Counted from the first letter of the stretch, positions 1 to 8,521 are shown. The stretch: DNA of 36,440 bases from an uncultured Clostridia bacterium (GCA_947628205.1 CANQYX010000010.1:1-36440), one strand, 5' to 3'. Made by a program: numbers and translations. Notes: generated by a model from the letters alone, not told the origin.

Positions 1-1235
<1,235 letters not shown>

Positions 1236-1530
1236 TGTTCGTTATAACTCATTTAAAATTAAAAATTTTAAATTTCGCCTGACACTCCAATTTTTTGTTT
1301 GCCCCACTTCGCACAAGTGCTTGCGGGGACCCCAATAATTAAAGCATCAATAAACAAACTTTGTATTTTAACCTTGCTCATTCGCTTGGCTAATTTCGTT
1401 GTTCAAAAAACTTGGAATTGGCAAGAACTATTTACATTCCGTTCATATTTCTTACCTTGTACTTATTTAGATATAATGGTTCAACGAACTATTAAGTTCG
1501 GCATCCGTATGCGTGTTCTCACGCTGAATG
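1236..1530 (-). other. Transcribed 16S rRNA leader
   Basis: About 295 nt separate the predicted transcription start (near 1531) from the mature 16S 5' end. The leader contains small hairpins readable on the minus strand: GCGTG-AGAA-CACGC (1511-1524), GAACT-TAAT-AGTTC (about 1486-1500) and an A/T-only inverted repeat at 1251-1273, just upstream of the 16S, that could belong to a processing stem. A GGGGTCCCC-family repeat lies inside the leader (1301-1333). I see no convincing boxA antitermination sequence and no tRNA. An 80-residue frame here (1299-1538) has no coding character. Confidence 0.7.
1301..1333 (-). repeat. GGGGTCCCC-family hairpin repeat, solo copy in rRNA leader
   Basis: On the minus strand this reads GGGGTCCCCGCAAGCACTTG followed by TGCGAAGTGGGGC. 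The CCCC after the T can pair with the distal GGGG, and GCAC pairs with GTGC around a TT loop. It is nearly identical to the copy at 11214-11246. No outer GTCATTCTGAGC arms are present here. Confidence 0.85.
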
Positions 1531-1537
1531 CAAGTTA

Positions 1538-1566
1538 ATAATAGCACATAAAAAAAACTTTGTCAA
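1538..1566 (-). promoter_or_regulatory. Strong rRNA promoter with A/T-rich upstream region
   Basis: Read on the minus strand: TTGACA (1566-1561), a 17-base spacer, then TATTAT (1543-1538). Transcription would start near 1531. Immediately upstream (1567-1620) are phased A- and T-tracts of the kind that act as an UP element for the RNA polymerase alpha C-terminal domain. This is the best consensus promoter in the window, as expected for an rRNA operon. Confidence 0.85.
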
Positions 1567-1773
1567 CAGTTTTTTAAAAATTTTTTAAAAAATTTTGAAA
1601 TTTTTTTAAGTTTTTTTGGCTTTCCACCAAAAATTTGTCTTTTTTAGCACCAAAATACGAAAAATGACCATAAAATACTCTTTTTTATGCTTAAAATTTG
1701 CCTTTTTGAAATTTAAAAAACATCGATTGAATAAAATTTTAAGTTTTAAAAATTAGCATTTAAATAAAACGAC
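1567..1773. other. A/T-rich intergenic stretch, no gene seen
   Basis: The stretch between the rRNA promoter and the next terminator is almost pure A/T with homopolymer runs. I find no open frame with a ribosome binding site, no tRNA and no copy of the dispersed repeats. The part nearest the promoter probably serves as the UP element. Confidence 0.6.
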
Positions 1774-1798
1774 AAAAAAAGAGTGCCTAAGCACCCTT
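1774..1798 (-). terminator. Intrinsic terminator of the 403-aa membrane protein gene
   Basis: On the minus strand the stem GGGTGC-TTAG-GCACTC (one G-U pair) is followed directly by seven T. It abuts the stop codon at 1798-1800. Confidence 0.85.
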
Positions 1799-3009
1799 TA
1801 TTTTGTTACTAATTCACTTTTTAAAACTATATCTAATAGATCATTGATTTTTATATTTGCTAAATCCTGACCGGCAATCTTTTTACCTTCTAGATCTACC
1901 GATATTATGCCAGCATTTTTTAATGTGCCAAGTGTGGCATTGCCTAATGTTTCTCCTAACAATGTTGGCAATTTATCTACGCTATCTTTTTTGTGTTCAT
2001 TTAATATATAAAGCATACTGCCCGGTTTTTCAAATTCTTCTGGTTCAAAGATGTTTTCTAAGGTTAGGCTTAGGCCTTCTCCGCTTTTCAACTCGGCAAT
2101 TGTTTTTTGTGCTATAAAAGATTCTAGGCTAGATGCTTCGTTGTCTGGAATATGAGGTTTGGTTTTATAAACTTTGCCGCCCTCTATATCGTAACCCATA
2201 ATCGAGGCAATTTGAAGTTTTTCAATTTCGTTGCCAAGTTCGTTTAGATGAGTGGTTGAAGGAATTGTGGACAAGAAAGTAGGAAGTTGGAAGCCATAAG
2301 ATTCCAAATCAGCCAACGTCATATCGCCAGAAGGATCTAACCCAGTGAACGCAATTTTGATTGGCAAATAGTAAAGATGAATTGAAACCTTGCCACCCTC
2401 AACTTTTGGCGCATAATTAACTGGTTCTTTATAAAAGTTTTTGATATGCACTTCATTGTTAACAATTTCATATTTAAAATCGCTAACCGCAGTTTGGCAG
2501 TTTGAATCTGTAAATAAGGTTGTGCCTTGAACATAGTATTCGTTAGAATGTTCGGTTAAGAAATCTTTTATGCTTTTAGGGAAAGCTATAACATTTTCAA
2601 TTTCTTGAGCGCTTATGCTTTCAAACTTATCGCCTATTTTGTTGGCCAATTCTTTAAAACTTACAACTTTAAGGTCGGATATATCAATTTTAAACAATTC
2701 GTCTGGAACATTAATGCCGAAATCTTTTTTAAGATCTTCCAATGTGTAACTATCCAGATTTTTGCCAAGATTTATTGCGCCATTTACAACATCGCTAATT
2801 GTCATTGAATTTAAATCGTATGGCAAATTTATACCCGCTTTGAAATGTTTGTTAATCCAATTTGCTGAAACTTTAAAATAAACAAAGCTAAACAGCCCAG
2901 CAAGCAAGGCAATAGTTACCAAAAAACCGACAAACCAGCCTAAAAAGAACGACCCTACCCTTCCGCTTTTTGTTTTAACTTTTTTGGGTTGACCAATTGT
3001 TTTTTCCAT
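1798..3009 (-). CDS. Membrane-anchored extracytoplasmic protein of unknown function
   Basis: A 403-residue protein that I cannot assign to a named family. A basic N-terminus (about residues 1-17) is followed by one hydrophobic segment (about 19-45, rich in F, G, L and V). The remaining ~355 residues are hydrophilic and would lie outside the cell. The outer part repeatedly uses a short T-[I/L]-x-[D/E]-L pattern (TISDV, TLEDL, TLADL, TIAEL and relatives), often followed by a G/I-rich turn, suggesting degenerate repeats. Start choice: the ATG at 3009 has AAGGAG six bases upstream; an in-frame TTG two codons earlier would overlap that ribosome binding site, so I reject it. The gene is monocistronic, with a possible TATAAT at 3074-3079 and a terminator right at the stop. 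Its neighbours give no functional clue. Confidence 0.85.
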   Translation of the reverse strand: MEKTIGQPKKVKTKSGRVGSFFLGWFVGFLVTIALLAGLFSFVYFKVSANWINKHFKAGINLPYDLNSMTISDVVNGAINLGKNLDSYTLEDLKKDFGINVPDELFKIDISDLKVVSFKELANKIGDKFESISAQEIENVIAFPKSIKDFLTEHSNEYYVQGTTLFTDSNCQTAVSDFKYEIVNNEVHIKNFYKEPVNYAPKVEGGKVSIHLYYLPIKIAFTGLDPSGDMTLADLESYGFQLPTFLSTIPSTTHLNELGNEIEKLQIASIMGYDIEGGKVYKTKPHIPDNEASSLESFIAQKTIAELKSGEGLSLTLENIFEPEEFEKPGSMLYILNEHKKDSVDKLPTLLGETLGNATLGTLKNAGIISVDLEGKKIAGQDLANIKINDLLDIVLKSELVTK

Positions 3010-3199
3010 ACACAACTCCTTTAAACGAATTAATTTATTAATTGCAACACATTGTTATTTTACAATAAACTGCATTATAAAACAATTAAAATGAATTGAT
3101 TCTTTAACATTCAATAATATTATTACACAAATTTAAAAAAAACAAAACTAAAAATGACAGGTTTTTTAAATTTAGATATTTTTCGCATTTATTTTTCAA

Positions 3200-3541
3200 T
3201 TACAAAATTACAATTGTGCAACCGGGGTTTAACAAATACAACTCTTTATCTGCAAGCAAATCTGGGCAATAGTTTATGGCAATTTTGCGCGTGGTGTTTT
3301 GCGGCGTCCATTTATCGCAACAAACAAAATCTTCAATTTGGTGGCGGTTTTTTAAATCTTGGCACTTTTTTAAAAAGGCAACTTTTATTGCGCCGCCAAC
3401 GCCGTGACTGCCATAACCGTGAATGACCTTCATCACCTTATAACCGCCCTTTTTATAACTTTCAACTTCCACCAAAAATTCCGCCAACGCTTGATTGACC
3501 GTTTGATTGTTGCTTTTTATGTCGATAGTTATTAGTTGCAT
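3200..3541 (-). CDS. Small Smr-like (MutS2 C-terminal type) domain protein
   Basis: A 113-residue protein made essentially of one domain. The N-terminal strand (LITIDIKSNN) and helix (TVNQALAEFL) are followed by a strand leading into HGYGSHGVGG (residues 41-50). This resembles the H-G-x-G motif of Smr domains, which bind or nick nucleic acid or act in ribosome rescue when attached to MutS2. A second conserved-looking stretch is the C-terminal NPGCTIVIL strand. Unlike MutS2 there is no ATPase part. It has no ribosome binding site: TATAAT at 3548-3553 sits exactly six bases before the ATG, so the transcript is probably leaderless. Family assignment is by motif recognition only and could be a related alpha/beta fold. 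Confidence 0.65.
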   Translation of the reverse strand: MQLITIDIKSNNQTVNQALAEFLVEVESYKKGGYKVMKVIHGYGSHGVGGAIKVAFLKKCQDLKNRHQIEDFVCCDKWTPQNTTRKIAINYCPDLLADKELYLLNPGCTIVIL

Positions 3542-3547
3542 ATGGAT

Positions 3548-3553
3548 ATTATA
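3548..3553 (-). promoter_or_regulatory. -10 box placing transcription start on the ATG of the Smr-like gene
   Basis: TATAAT on the minus strand, six bases (ATCCAT) before the ATG at 3541. A weak -35 candidate (TTTACT) lies 17 bases upstream. No Shine-Dalgarno sequence fits in the gap. Confidence 0.55.
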
Positions 3554-3589
3554 ATAAAAATTTTAAGAAAAGTAAAACAAATAAAGACA

Positions 3590-3667
3590 GGGGGCTTTGG
3601 TGCGAAATTTATTTCGCACTGGGCGGACAGAAATGTCCGCCACCGCGCGCAGCGCGGCAAAGCCCCC
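3590..3667. repeat. 78-nt perfect cloverleaf (four-way junction) element
   Basis: A 10-bp closing stem GGGGGCTTTG (3590-3599) / CAAAGCCCCC (3658-3667) encloses three perfect hairpins in a row. They are an 8-bp stem GTGCGAAA/TTTCGCAC with a TTTA loop (3600-3619), an 8-bp stem GGCGGACA/TGTCCGCC with a GAAA loop (3622-3641), and a 6-bp stem CCGCGC/GCGCGG with a GCA loop (3643-3657). Only T3620, G3621 and A3642 are unpaired outside the loops. It is far more G/C-rich than its surroundings. It is not a tRNA: there is no TpsiC sequence, no 7-bp acceptor and no anticodon-type arm. It could be a structured RNA or a small mobile DNA element. Confidence 0.8.
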
Positions 3668-3676
3668 ACCCCAAAT

Positions 3677-3697
3677 AAAAAGAGCCATAATGGCTCT
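3677..3697 (-). terminator. Intrinsic terminator of the 372-aa secreted protein gene
   Basis: On the minus strand AGAGCCA-TTA-TGGCTCT (3681-3697) is followed by TTTTA. The stem overlaps the TAG stop codon at 3696-3698. Confidence 0.8.
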
Positions 3698-4814
3698 AAA
3701 TATTTACTGAATTGCTTAAATCGTTAATTCTATCCAAAATGGCTTCATAATAAGTTGTAAAGGTTTTTTGATCTATATCTGTAAACTTATATGTTAAATC
3801 TGTTTTGCCTTCAACCTCTTTGCCTTCAAAGGTTTTTAAATTGCCCTCTTCAGCAAACACGAAATTGAGGTGCTGATTTTCCTTATCGTTTTCTAACACA
3901 ATTGAATAAGCACTATCTTTATCTTCCGTTTCGGAATAAGAAATTACCGTGCTTTCGTCATTAATCAATTGTGCGCTGCCTGTTGTTAAAACATCTTTAA
4001 CGAAATCCACTTGAGAATATTTAACTTCTGCCTTGTTCTGTGTTGAACTTTTGCCGGAAAGCAAATCGTAATTATAGAAACAAGAATTGTCCACATAACT
4101 TAAATAATTAGGAGTTTCTACTGCATAAAGATTTTTTGCATTGTTTACATACAATTTGCCCATACCCTCATCGGCACCAAACTGGGTTGCATCAATTTGA
4201 TAGTAATCGCTGCCAGTTGCTAAATTGACGCCTTGCTTAATTGCTGAACTATAAACAACTTTTTCCAACGTTTCAACATAAGTGTTGGCTTGGGCGTAAA
4301 GGTCCGCAGCTTGTGGATATTTGGCTTTTAATGCCTCAATTTGAGGTTTTTGTTCGTTAATTGTTTTCACTGCGCCTTTAACATCAAAACTCAAACTTTC
4401 TGCTGCCTCTCTAACCTGTTTTAATGTTGCAATAACATTTGCAAATTCGGTTGTTGCAGTTAAAGTCGGCTCGGTTGGTTGTTCTGGTTCGGTTGGTTGA
4501 GTATTTTGCTCATTGTCTGACGAATTGCCATTTTCATTTTGCTCGCCATTATTGTTTCCGCTGGTTTGATCTTCAGGTTTAGTTTGCCCAGATTGATTGC
4601 CATTTGGATTGCCCGAATTATCAGTTGTTCCGCCACCAATATTGCCTTCAATATCGTCTAAAATTTGTTCGCTTTTGCTATCTGGCTCTGCCTCTGCCTT
4701 ATTATAATTGCCTAGCAAAGCATTTGCAGTGAAATGCCCTGCAGTTGCAAGAACACTAACTGCCAGTGCAGTTGAAAGTAATGCTATAACGCCTTTATTT
4801 CCACCTTTTTTCAT
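3696..4814 (-). CDS. Secreted or membrane-anchored protein with low-complexity linker
   Basis: A 372-residue exported protein of unknown function. The N-terminus MKKGGNK is followed by a hydrophobic stretch (about 8-30), consistent with a signal peptide or anchor. Residues about 45-118 form a linker rich in G, N, Q, E, T and P (for example TEPEQPTEPT). A folded part follows: an alpha-helical segment (about 120-185) with heptad-like spacing, then a mixed alpha/beta region to the end. I see no catalytic motif and no LPXTG sorting signal. AGGAGG lies seven bases upstream of the ATG, and a clear promoter lies at 4838-4866. The layout (anchor, disordered spacer, globular domain) suggests an envelope protein reaching through the cell wall. 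Confidence 0.85.
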   Translation of the reverse strand: MKKGGNKGVIALLSTALAVSVLATAGHFTANALLGNYNKAEAEPDSKSEQILDDIEGNIGGGTTDNSGNPNGNQSGQTKPEDQTSGNNNGEQNENGNSSDNEQNTQPTEPEQPTEPTLTATTEFANVIATLKQVREAAESLSFDVKGAVKTINEQKPQIEALKAKYPQAADLYAQANTYVETLEKVVYSSAIKQGVNLATGSDYYQIDATQFGADEGMGKLYVNNAKNLYAVETPNYLSYVDNSCFYNYDLLSGKSSTQNKAEVKYSQVDFVKDVLTTGSAQLINDESTVISYSETEDKDSAYSIVLENDKENQHLNFVFAEEGNLKTFEGKEVEGKTDLTYKFTDIDQKTFTTYYEAILDRINDLSNSVNI

Positions 4815-4837
4815 TTTACCCTCCTATGTATATATAG

Positions 4838-4866
4838 ATTTTAACATAAAATTATGTAATTGTCAA
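4838..4866 (-). promoter_or_regulatory. Promoter of the 372-aa secreted protein gene
   Basis: Minus strand: TTGACA (4866-4861), a 17-base spacer ending in TGT, then TAAAAT (4843-4838). This is a near-consensus sigma-A promoter with an extended -10. Confidence 0.8.
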
Positions 4867-4885
4867 TAGTTTAATGAATTTTTAT

Positions 4886-4914
4886 TATAAAAAAACCGCC
4901 ACATTGGGCAGTTT
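4886..4914 (-). terminator. Probable terminator of the tig-clpP-clpX unit
   Basis: On the minus strand AAACTGCC (4914-4907), a six-base loop, then GGCGGTTT (4900-4893) pair over 8 bp with one G-U, followed by a T run. It lies about 180 bases beyond the clpX stop, on the far side of two dispersed repeats. Confidence 0.7.
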
Positions 4915-4921
4915 GTAAACA

Positions 4922-4946
4922 GATTCTTCACTTCGTTCAGAATGAC
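4922..4946 (-). repeat. Outer-type palindromic repeat (GTCATTCTGA...GAAGAATC)
   Basis: The plus strand starts GATTCTTCACTTCG and ends TTCAGAATGAC. It is an uninterrupted copy of the outer element, nearly identical to 5060-5083 and lying in the same clpX 3' region. Confidence 0.85.
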
Positions 4947-5022
4947 ATCGTCGCAATTCGCCATTAAACTAAATTTTTTGTTGTTACAAAAAATTGTAAG
5001 TCTTTATGCGGTTGCTCCTCAA

Positions 5023-5054
5023 CCCCTTCAAAACATTCGTTTTGCGGGGACCCC
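5023..5054 (-). repeat. GGGGTCCCC-family hairpin repeat beside an outer repeat
   Basis: A plus-strand CCCC at 5023-5026 pairs with the GGGG at 5046-5049. Inside this, CAAAAC/GTTTTG forms a six-bp stem with an ATTC loop. The element ends with the family signature GGGGACCCC. It touches the outer repeat at 5060-5083 but is not nested in it. Confidence 0.75.
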
Positions 5055-5059
5055 GAGAA

Positions 5060-5083
5060 ATTCTTCACTTCGTTCAGAATGAC
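5060..5083 (-). repeat. Outer-type palindromic repeat after clpX
   Basis: ATTCTTCACTTCG followed by TTCAGAATGAC on the plus strand, the same variant as 4922-4946. It ends eight bases from the clpX stop codon. Confidence 0.85.
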
Positions 5084-5090
5084 ATATATT

Positions 5091-6359
5091 TTAAGCGGTC
5101 TTTTTATCCTTTTTAACTATAGATTTTACTATCTTTGGCTTATCCTTCTTATTTATAAAGTCACCCGTAATGGTTATTTTTTTAATGTTTTCTTCAAAAT
5201 GACAAGAATACATTATGTCTAGCATGCGTTCTTCCAAAATTGTTCGTAGGCCGCGCGCGCCGGTTTTAAGTTCAATTGCCTTTTTGGCAACCGCTTTTAT
5301 TGCGCTTGGGTCGAAAGTTAAATCGATGCCATCCATTTTAAAGATTTCAACATATTGTTTTGTTATTGCGTTTTTAGGCTCTACCAAAATGCGTTCAAGC
5401 GCGGCTTGGTCTAGGCTATCCAACGTGGCAACAATTGGTAATCTGCCAACAAATTCGGGTATCATGCCATATTTAATAAGGTCTTGCGGCTGAATATTTT
5501 CAAATTTATTAACTGGCTCGGCATCGGTTTGCTTTTTAACTTCAGCGCCAAAGCCAAGTGAGGTTGCGCCTGTGCGTTCGCTGATGATTTTATCTAGCCC
5601 AACAAATGCGCCACCGCAAATGAACAAAATGTTTGTTGTATCAATCTTAATGTTTTCTTGTTGCGGATGTTTGCGCCCACCTTGTGGCGGAACGGATGCA
5701 ATTGTGCCTTCCAAAATTTTTAAAAGCGCTTGTTGAACGCCCTCGCCGCTAACGTCGCGCGTGATTGAAACATTTTGCGTTTTGCGCGCAATTTTATCAA
5801 TTTCATCAATATAAATTATGCCTCGCTGTGCCTTTTCAATGTCGTAATCCGCATTTTGAATTAGTTTAAGCAAAATGTTTTCGACATCATCGCCCACATA
5901 GCCCGCTTCGGTTAGCGCGGTTGCATCGCTTGATGCAAACGGAACTTGCAGCGTTTTGGCAAGCGTTTTGGCAAGCAGCGTTTTGCCCGAGCCGGTTGGC
6001 CCGATTAAAAGCACATTAGATTTTTCTAGTTCAACTTCGTCTTGCGCATTTTCGCGCTTAATCATGTTGTAATTTATGCGCTTATAGTGGTTGTAAACGG
6101 ACACAGCCAAAATCTTTTTAACTTCGTCCTGCCCAATTACGAAATCGTCCAATCGCGCCTTAATTTCTTGTGGCTTTGGAAGCGCGATAAAATCTGACTT
6201 TTCACTTTTCTTTGTGCGAGAGTGAAAATCCATAAGGTCTTTCCCAATGTTGATGCACTCGCGACAAATAAAGCAATCGCCTTCTGGATTGCTAATAATG
6301 TCGGTCAACTCGCGTGCCGGACGGCCACAAAAAGAACAAATCGTTTCAATTTCTCTCAA
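5091..6359 (-). CDS. clpX: ClpX, ATP-dependent unfoldase of the ClpXP protease
   Basis: A AAA+ unfoldase that recognises tagged substrates and threads them into ClpP in the cytoplasm. Its 422 residues match the family length. The N-terminal zinc-binding domain carries Cys8, Cys11, Cys32 and Cys35 (CSFC...CREC). Walker A is GPTGSGKT (120-127) and Walker B is IIYIDEID (181-188). The pore loop GYVG lies at 153-156, the RKH-type loop at about 229-231, and the sensor-2 GARGLR near the C-terminus. The start is TTG at 6359, preceded by AAGGGGTGAG; it begins just before the zinc finger, as in homologues. It is last in the tig-clpP-clpX unit. A weak TATAAT upstream (about 6378-6386) might give clpX its own transcript. 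Confidence 0.97.
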   Translation of the reverse strand: MREIETICSFCGRPARELTDIISNPEGDCFICRECINIGKDLMDFHSRTKKSEKSDFIALPKPQEIKARLDDFVIGQDEVKKILAVSVYNHYKRINYNMIKRENAQDEVELEKSNVLLIGPTGSGKTLLAKTLAKTLQVPFASSDATALTEAGYVGDDVENILLKLIQNADYDIEKAQRGIIYIDEIDKIARKTQNVSITRDVSGEGVQQALLKILEGTIASVPPQGGRKHPQQENIKIDTTNILFICGGAFVGLDKIISERTGATSLGFGAEVKKQTDAEPVNKFENIQPQDLIKYGMIPEFVGRLPIVATLDSLDQAALERILVEPKNAITKQYVEIFKMDGIDLTFDPSAIKAVAKKAIELKTGARGLRTILEERMLDIMYSCHFEENIKKITITGDFINKKDKPKIVKSIVKKDKKTA

Positions 6360-6447
6360 AACTCACCCCTTAAAAATTTTATTATATAAATATATATCTA
6401 TTATTTATCTTTATTATGTTTTAATACTAAAAATTTGCTTTTCTGTT

Positions 6448-6472
6448 TCTCTTTTTGATAAAAAGAGAAAAA
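6448..6472. repeat. 11-bp inverted repeat between clpP and clpX
   Basis: TTTCTCTTTTT (6448-6458), GAT, AAAAAGAGAAA (6462-6472) form a perfect hairpin just after the clpP stop. There is no clean T-tract after it on the minus strand, so it would be at best an attenuator or an mRNA 3' stabiliser. Confidence 0.5.
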
Positions 6473-6479
6473 TGAAAAT

Positions 6480-7058
6480 CTACTTTCTCTTTTCAAAAAT
6501 CTTATCCACCAATCCGTATTTAAGGGCGGCTTTGGCGTCTAAGAAATTGTCGCGGTCGGTATCCTTAGTTATGGTTGAAATATCTTTGCCCGTGTTGTCG
6601 GCAAGGATTTTGTTAAGCGTTTCGCGCGTTTTTTGAATGTGTTTTGCGTGAATTTCAATGTCGCTTGCCTGACCTTGCGCGCCGCCAAGTGGTTGGTGAA
6701 TCATCACTTCGCTGTGTGGCAAGCAAACGCGTTTGCCCTTTGCCCCGCTAGAAAGAATTACTGCTGCCATGCTTGCTGCCATGCCGATGCAGATGGTTGA
6801 AACATCGCATTTGATATACTGCATAGTGTCATAAATTGCAAGGCCGGCAGAAACACTTCCGCCCGGGCTGTTGATATACATAAAAATGTCTTTATCTGGA
6901 TTTTTGCCTTCCAAATAAATTAGTTGAGCGACAACGGTGTTTGCCACATTATCGTCAATTTCGCCGGATAGGAACACAATTCTATCCTCAAGCAAGCGGG
7001 AATAGATGTCGTAACTGCGTTCAACATTCCCAACTTGGTCAATAACCATAGGTATCAT
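6480..7058 (-). CDS. clpP: ClpP, proteolytic subunit of the Clp protease
   Basis: A cytoplasmic serine protease that forms the tetradecameric barrel partnered by ClpX. The 192 residues are typical. The catalytic triad is visible as Ser96 in GMAASMA, His121 in MIHQPLGG and Asp170 in [15 protein letters not shown] (63-72) forms the oxyanion-side glycine loop. AGGAGAG lies just upstream of the ATG at 7058. It is followed by clpX after 120 bases and preceded by tig, the standard bacterial order. A dispersed repeat lies in the 118-base gap separating it from tig. Confidence 0.98.
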   Translation of the reverse strand: MIPMVIDQVGNVERSYDIYSRLLEDRIVFLSGEIDDNVANTVVAQLIYLEGKNPDKDIFMYINSPGGSVSAGLAIYDTMQYIKCDVSTICIGMAASMAAVILSSGAKGKRVCLPHSEVMIHQPLGGAQGQASDIEIHAKHIQKTRETLNKILADNTGKDISTITKDTDRDNFLDAKAALKYGLVDKIFEKRK

Positions 7059-7110
7059 AAAAACTCTCCTTTTTTAGATTTTTTGCATTGTTTTGCCAAA
7101 TTTATAGTGA

Positions 7111-7136
7111 GATTCTTCGACTGCGCTCAGAATGAC
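7111..7136 (-). repeat. Outer-type palindromic repeat between tig and clpP
   Basis: The plus strand reads GATTCTTCGACTGCG then CTCAGAATGAC. A second degraded half (CAGAATGACA) lies at about 7165-7174. Both lie in the gap inside the tig-clpP-clpX unit, so the repeat would be transcribed within the polycistronic mRNA. Confidence 0.85.
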
Positions 7137-7176
7137 AAAAATAATGTTTGAATAATGCTACAACAGAATGACATTA

Positions 7177-8460
7177 TTATTTAATAGTGTTGTTGGCGCG
7201 CAAGAAGTCAGTTATCTTTTTCATAAGCATTTCGTTGGCAACGCGATTTACCATATTATTATTGTCCTCGCGTTTAATTTCTTCCAAAGTTTTGCCAGTG
7301 TTTTTTGCCATTTCAATAAGTTTTTTGTCGATTTCTTGCTCGGTGATGTCCAAATTTTCCGTTCTAATCAATTTTTCAAGCACCAAGCGCGCTTTAACGT
7401 TGCGCTCGCAATTTTTGCGGATTTCAGCTTTAAAATCGTCCATAGTGCGGCCGATATATTTAACATAATCTTCAAGCGTAATGCCCTGATACCTCATTTG
7501 CGCTTGCATGCCATTAAGTTGGCGGTTAAATTCTTCATCCACCAAAACTTCGGGCGGAGTTAAAGTTGTGTCGTCAATAACCTTATCTAACATGTCGTTA
7601 TCCAATTCAATTTCTGCCTTTTCGTTGGCTTCTTTATTTAGGCGCTCTTCAATGCTCTTTTTAAACTCTTCCACCGTGTTAAATTCGGTTGAATTAGAAA
7701 CAAATTCTTCGTCTAACTTAGGGGTTACACGCTCGCGCACGGCTTTAATTTCGCACTTAAATGTGGCAGGTTTGTTTTGAAGAGTTGCTTCGTGATAGTC
7801 AGCTGGGAAAGTTACAACAACATCTTTTTTATCCCCAACATTTAAGCCAACAAGTTGATCTTCAAAATTGTCTATAAAAGTGTGGCTGCCAATTTTAAGT
7901 TGATAGTTTTCTGCCTTGCCGCCATCGAATGGTTTGCCATCGATGTAGCCATCGAAATTAAGAGTTACAAAATCGTCATTCTTAACTGGCTTGTTTGTCT
8001 CAACCAAACGAGAAGCGCGCAAAAGTTCGCGGTCGATAGCATCTTTAACATCCTTATCTGTAACCTTAACTGTTTGTTTTGTGAAAGTTAAGCCCTTATA
8101 TTGAGCCAATTCAAAGGTTGGAACGCATGGGATTGATAACACAATGTCCACCCCATTTTCGCCAACACTTTTAATTTCAAGTTTAGGGCTATCCACCGGC
8201 TTAATATCCTCATTTTCGCGCAAAACTTGGGTGTATGCTTTGTAATACACTTCGTCCAACGCACCCTCAATAAATGTTCCACTGCCGTACGCTTTTTCAA
8301 TCATATTGCGTGGAGCGTGCCCCTTTCTAAAGCCCGGGATGTTATATTTTTCCTTATTCTTTTCGTACGAAGCGTTAAGAGCGGCATCCCACTCTGTTGC
8401 AGTTACATGCACATCGGCAACAATTGTTGCACCTTTTGTTTTATCTAATTTGTATTCCAT
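7177..8460 (-). CDS. tig: Trigger factor, ribosome-associated chaperone and prolyl isomerase
   Basis: Binds the ribosomal exit tunnel at L23 and shelters nascent chains. Its 427 residues match the family. The N-terminal ribosome-binding signature GFRKGHAPR is at 43-51. The FKBP-type isomerase domain (about 155-240) contains VTLNFDGYIDGKPFDGG and a GLNVGD turn. The C-terminal half is helical, as in the arm domains. AAGGAG lies eight bases upstream of the ATG, and an own promoter lies at 8493-8521. First gene of the tig-clpP-clpX unit, so synthesis of chaperone and protease is probably linked. Confidence 0.97.
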   Translation of the reverse strand: MEYKLDKTKGATIVADVHVTATEWDAALNASYEKNKEKYNIPGFRKGHAPRNMIEKAYGSGTFIEGALDEVYYKAYTQVLRENEDIKPVDSPKLEIKSVGENGVDIVLSIPCVPTFELAQYKGLTFTKQTVKVTDKDVKDAIDRELLRASRLVETNKPVKNDDFVTLNFDGYIDGKPFDGGKAENYQLKIGSHTFIDNFEDQLVGLNVGDKKDVVVTFPADYHEATLQNKPATFKCEIKAVRERVTPKLDEEFVSNSTEFNTVEEFKKSIEERLNKEANEKAEIELDNDMLDKVIDDTTLTPPEVLVDEEFNRQLNGMQAQMRYQGITLEDYVKYIGRTMDDFKAEIRKNCERNVKARLVLEKLIRTENLDITEQEIDKKLIEMAKNTGKTLEEIKREDNNNMVNRVANEMLMKKITDFLRANNTIK

Positions 8461-8492
8461 TAAAAACTCCTTATATATAATTTAACTTGTAT

Positions 8493-8521
8493 ATATTATC
8501 ATAAAAAAACAAAAAAAGCAA
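8493..8521 (-). promoter_or_regulatory. Promoter of tig
   Basis: Minus strand: TTGCTT (8521-8516), a 17-base T-rich spacer ending TGA, then TAATAT (8498-8493). The -35 box lies within the terminator stem of the upstream nucleotidyltransferase gene. Confidence 0.6.

Noticed and set aside
3590..3667. tRNA gene
   Set aside because: The cloverleaf has a 10-bp closing stem, no TpsiC consensus, no D-arm sequence and no 7-base anticodon loop.
4972..4995. Terminator AATTTTTTG / CAAAAAATT
   Set aside because: A nine-bp A/T-only stem without a following T-run in either direction; the G/C-containing hairpin at 4886-4914 is the better terminator.
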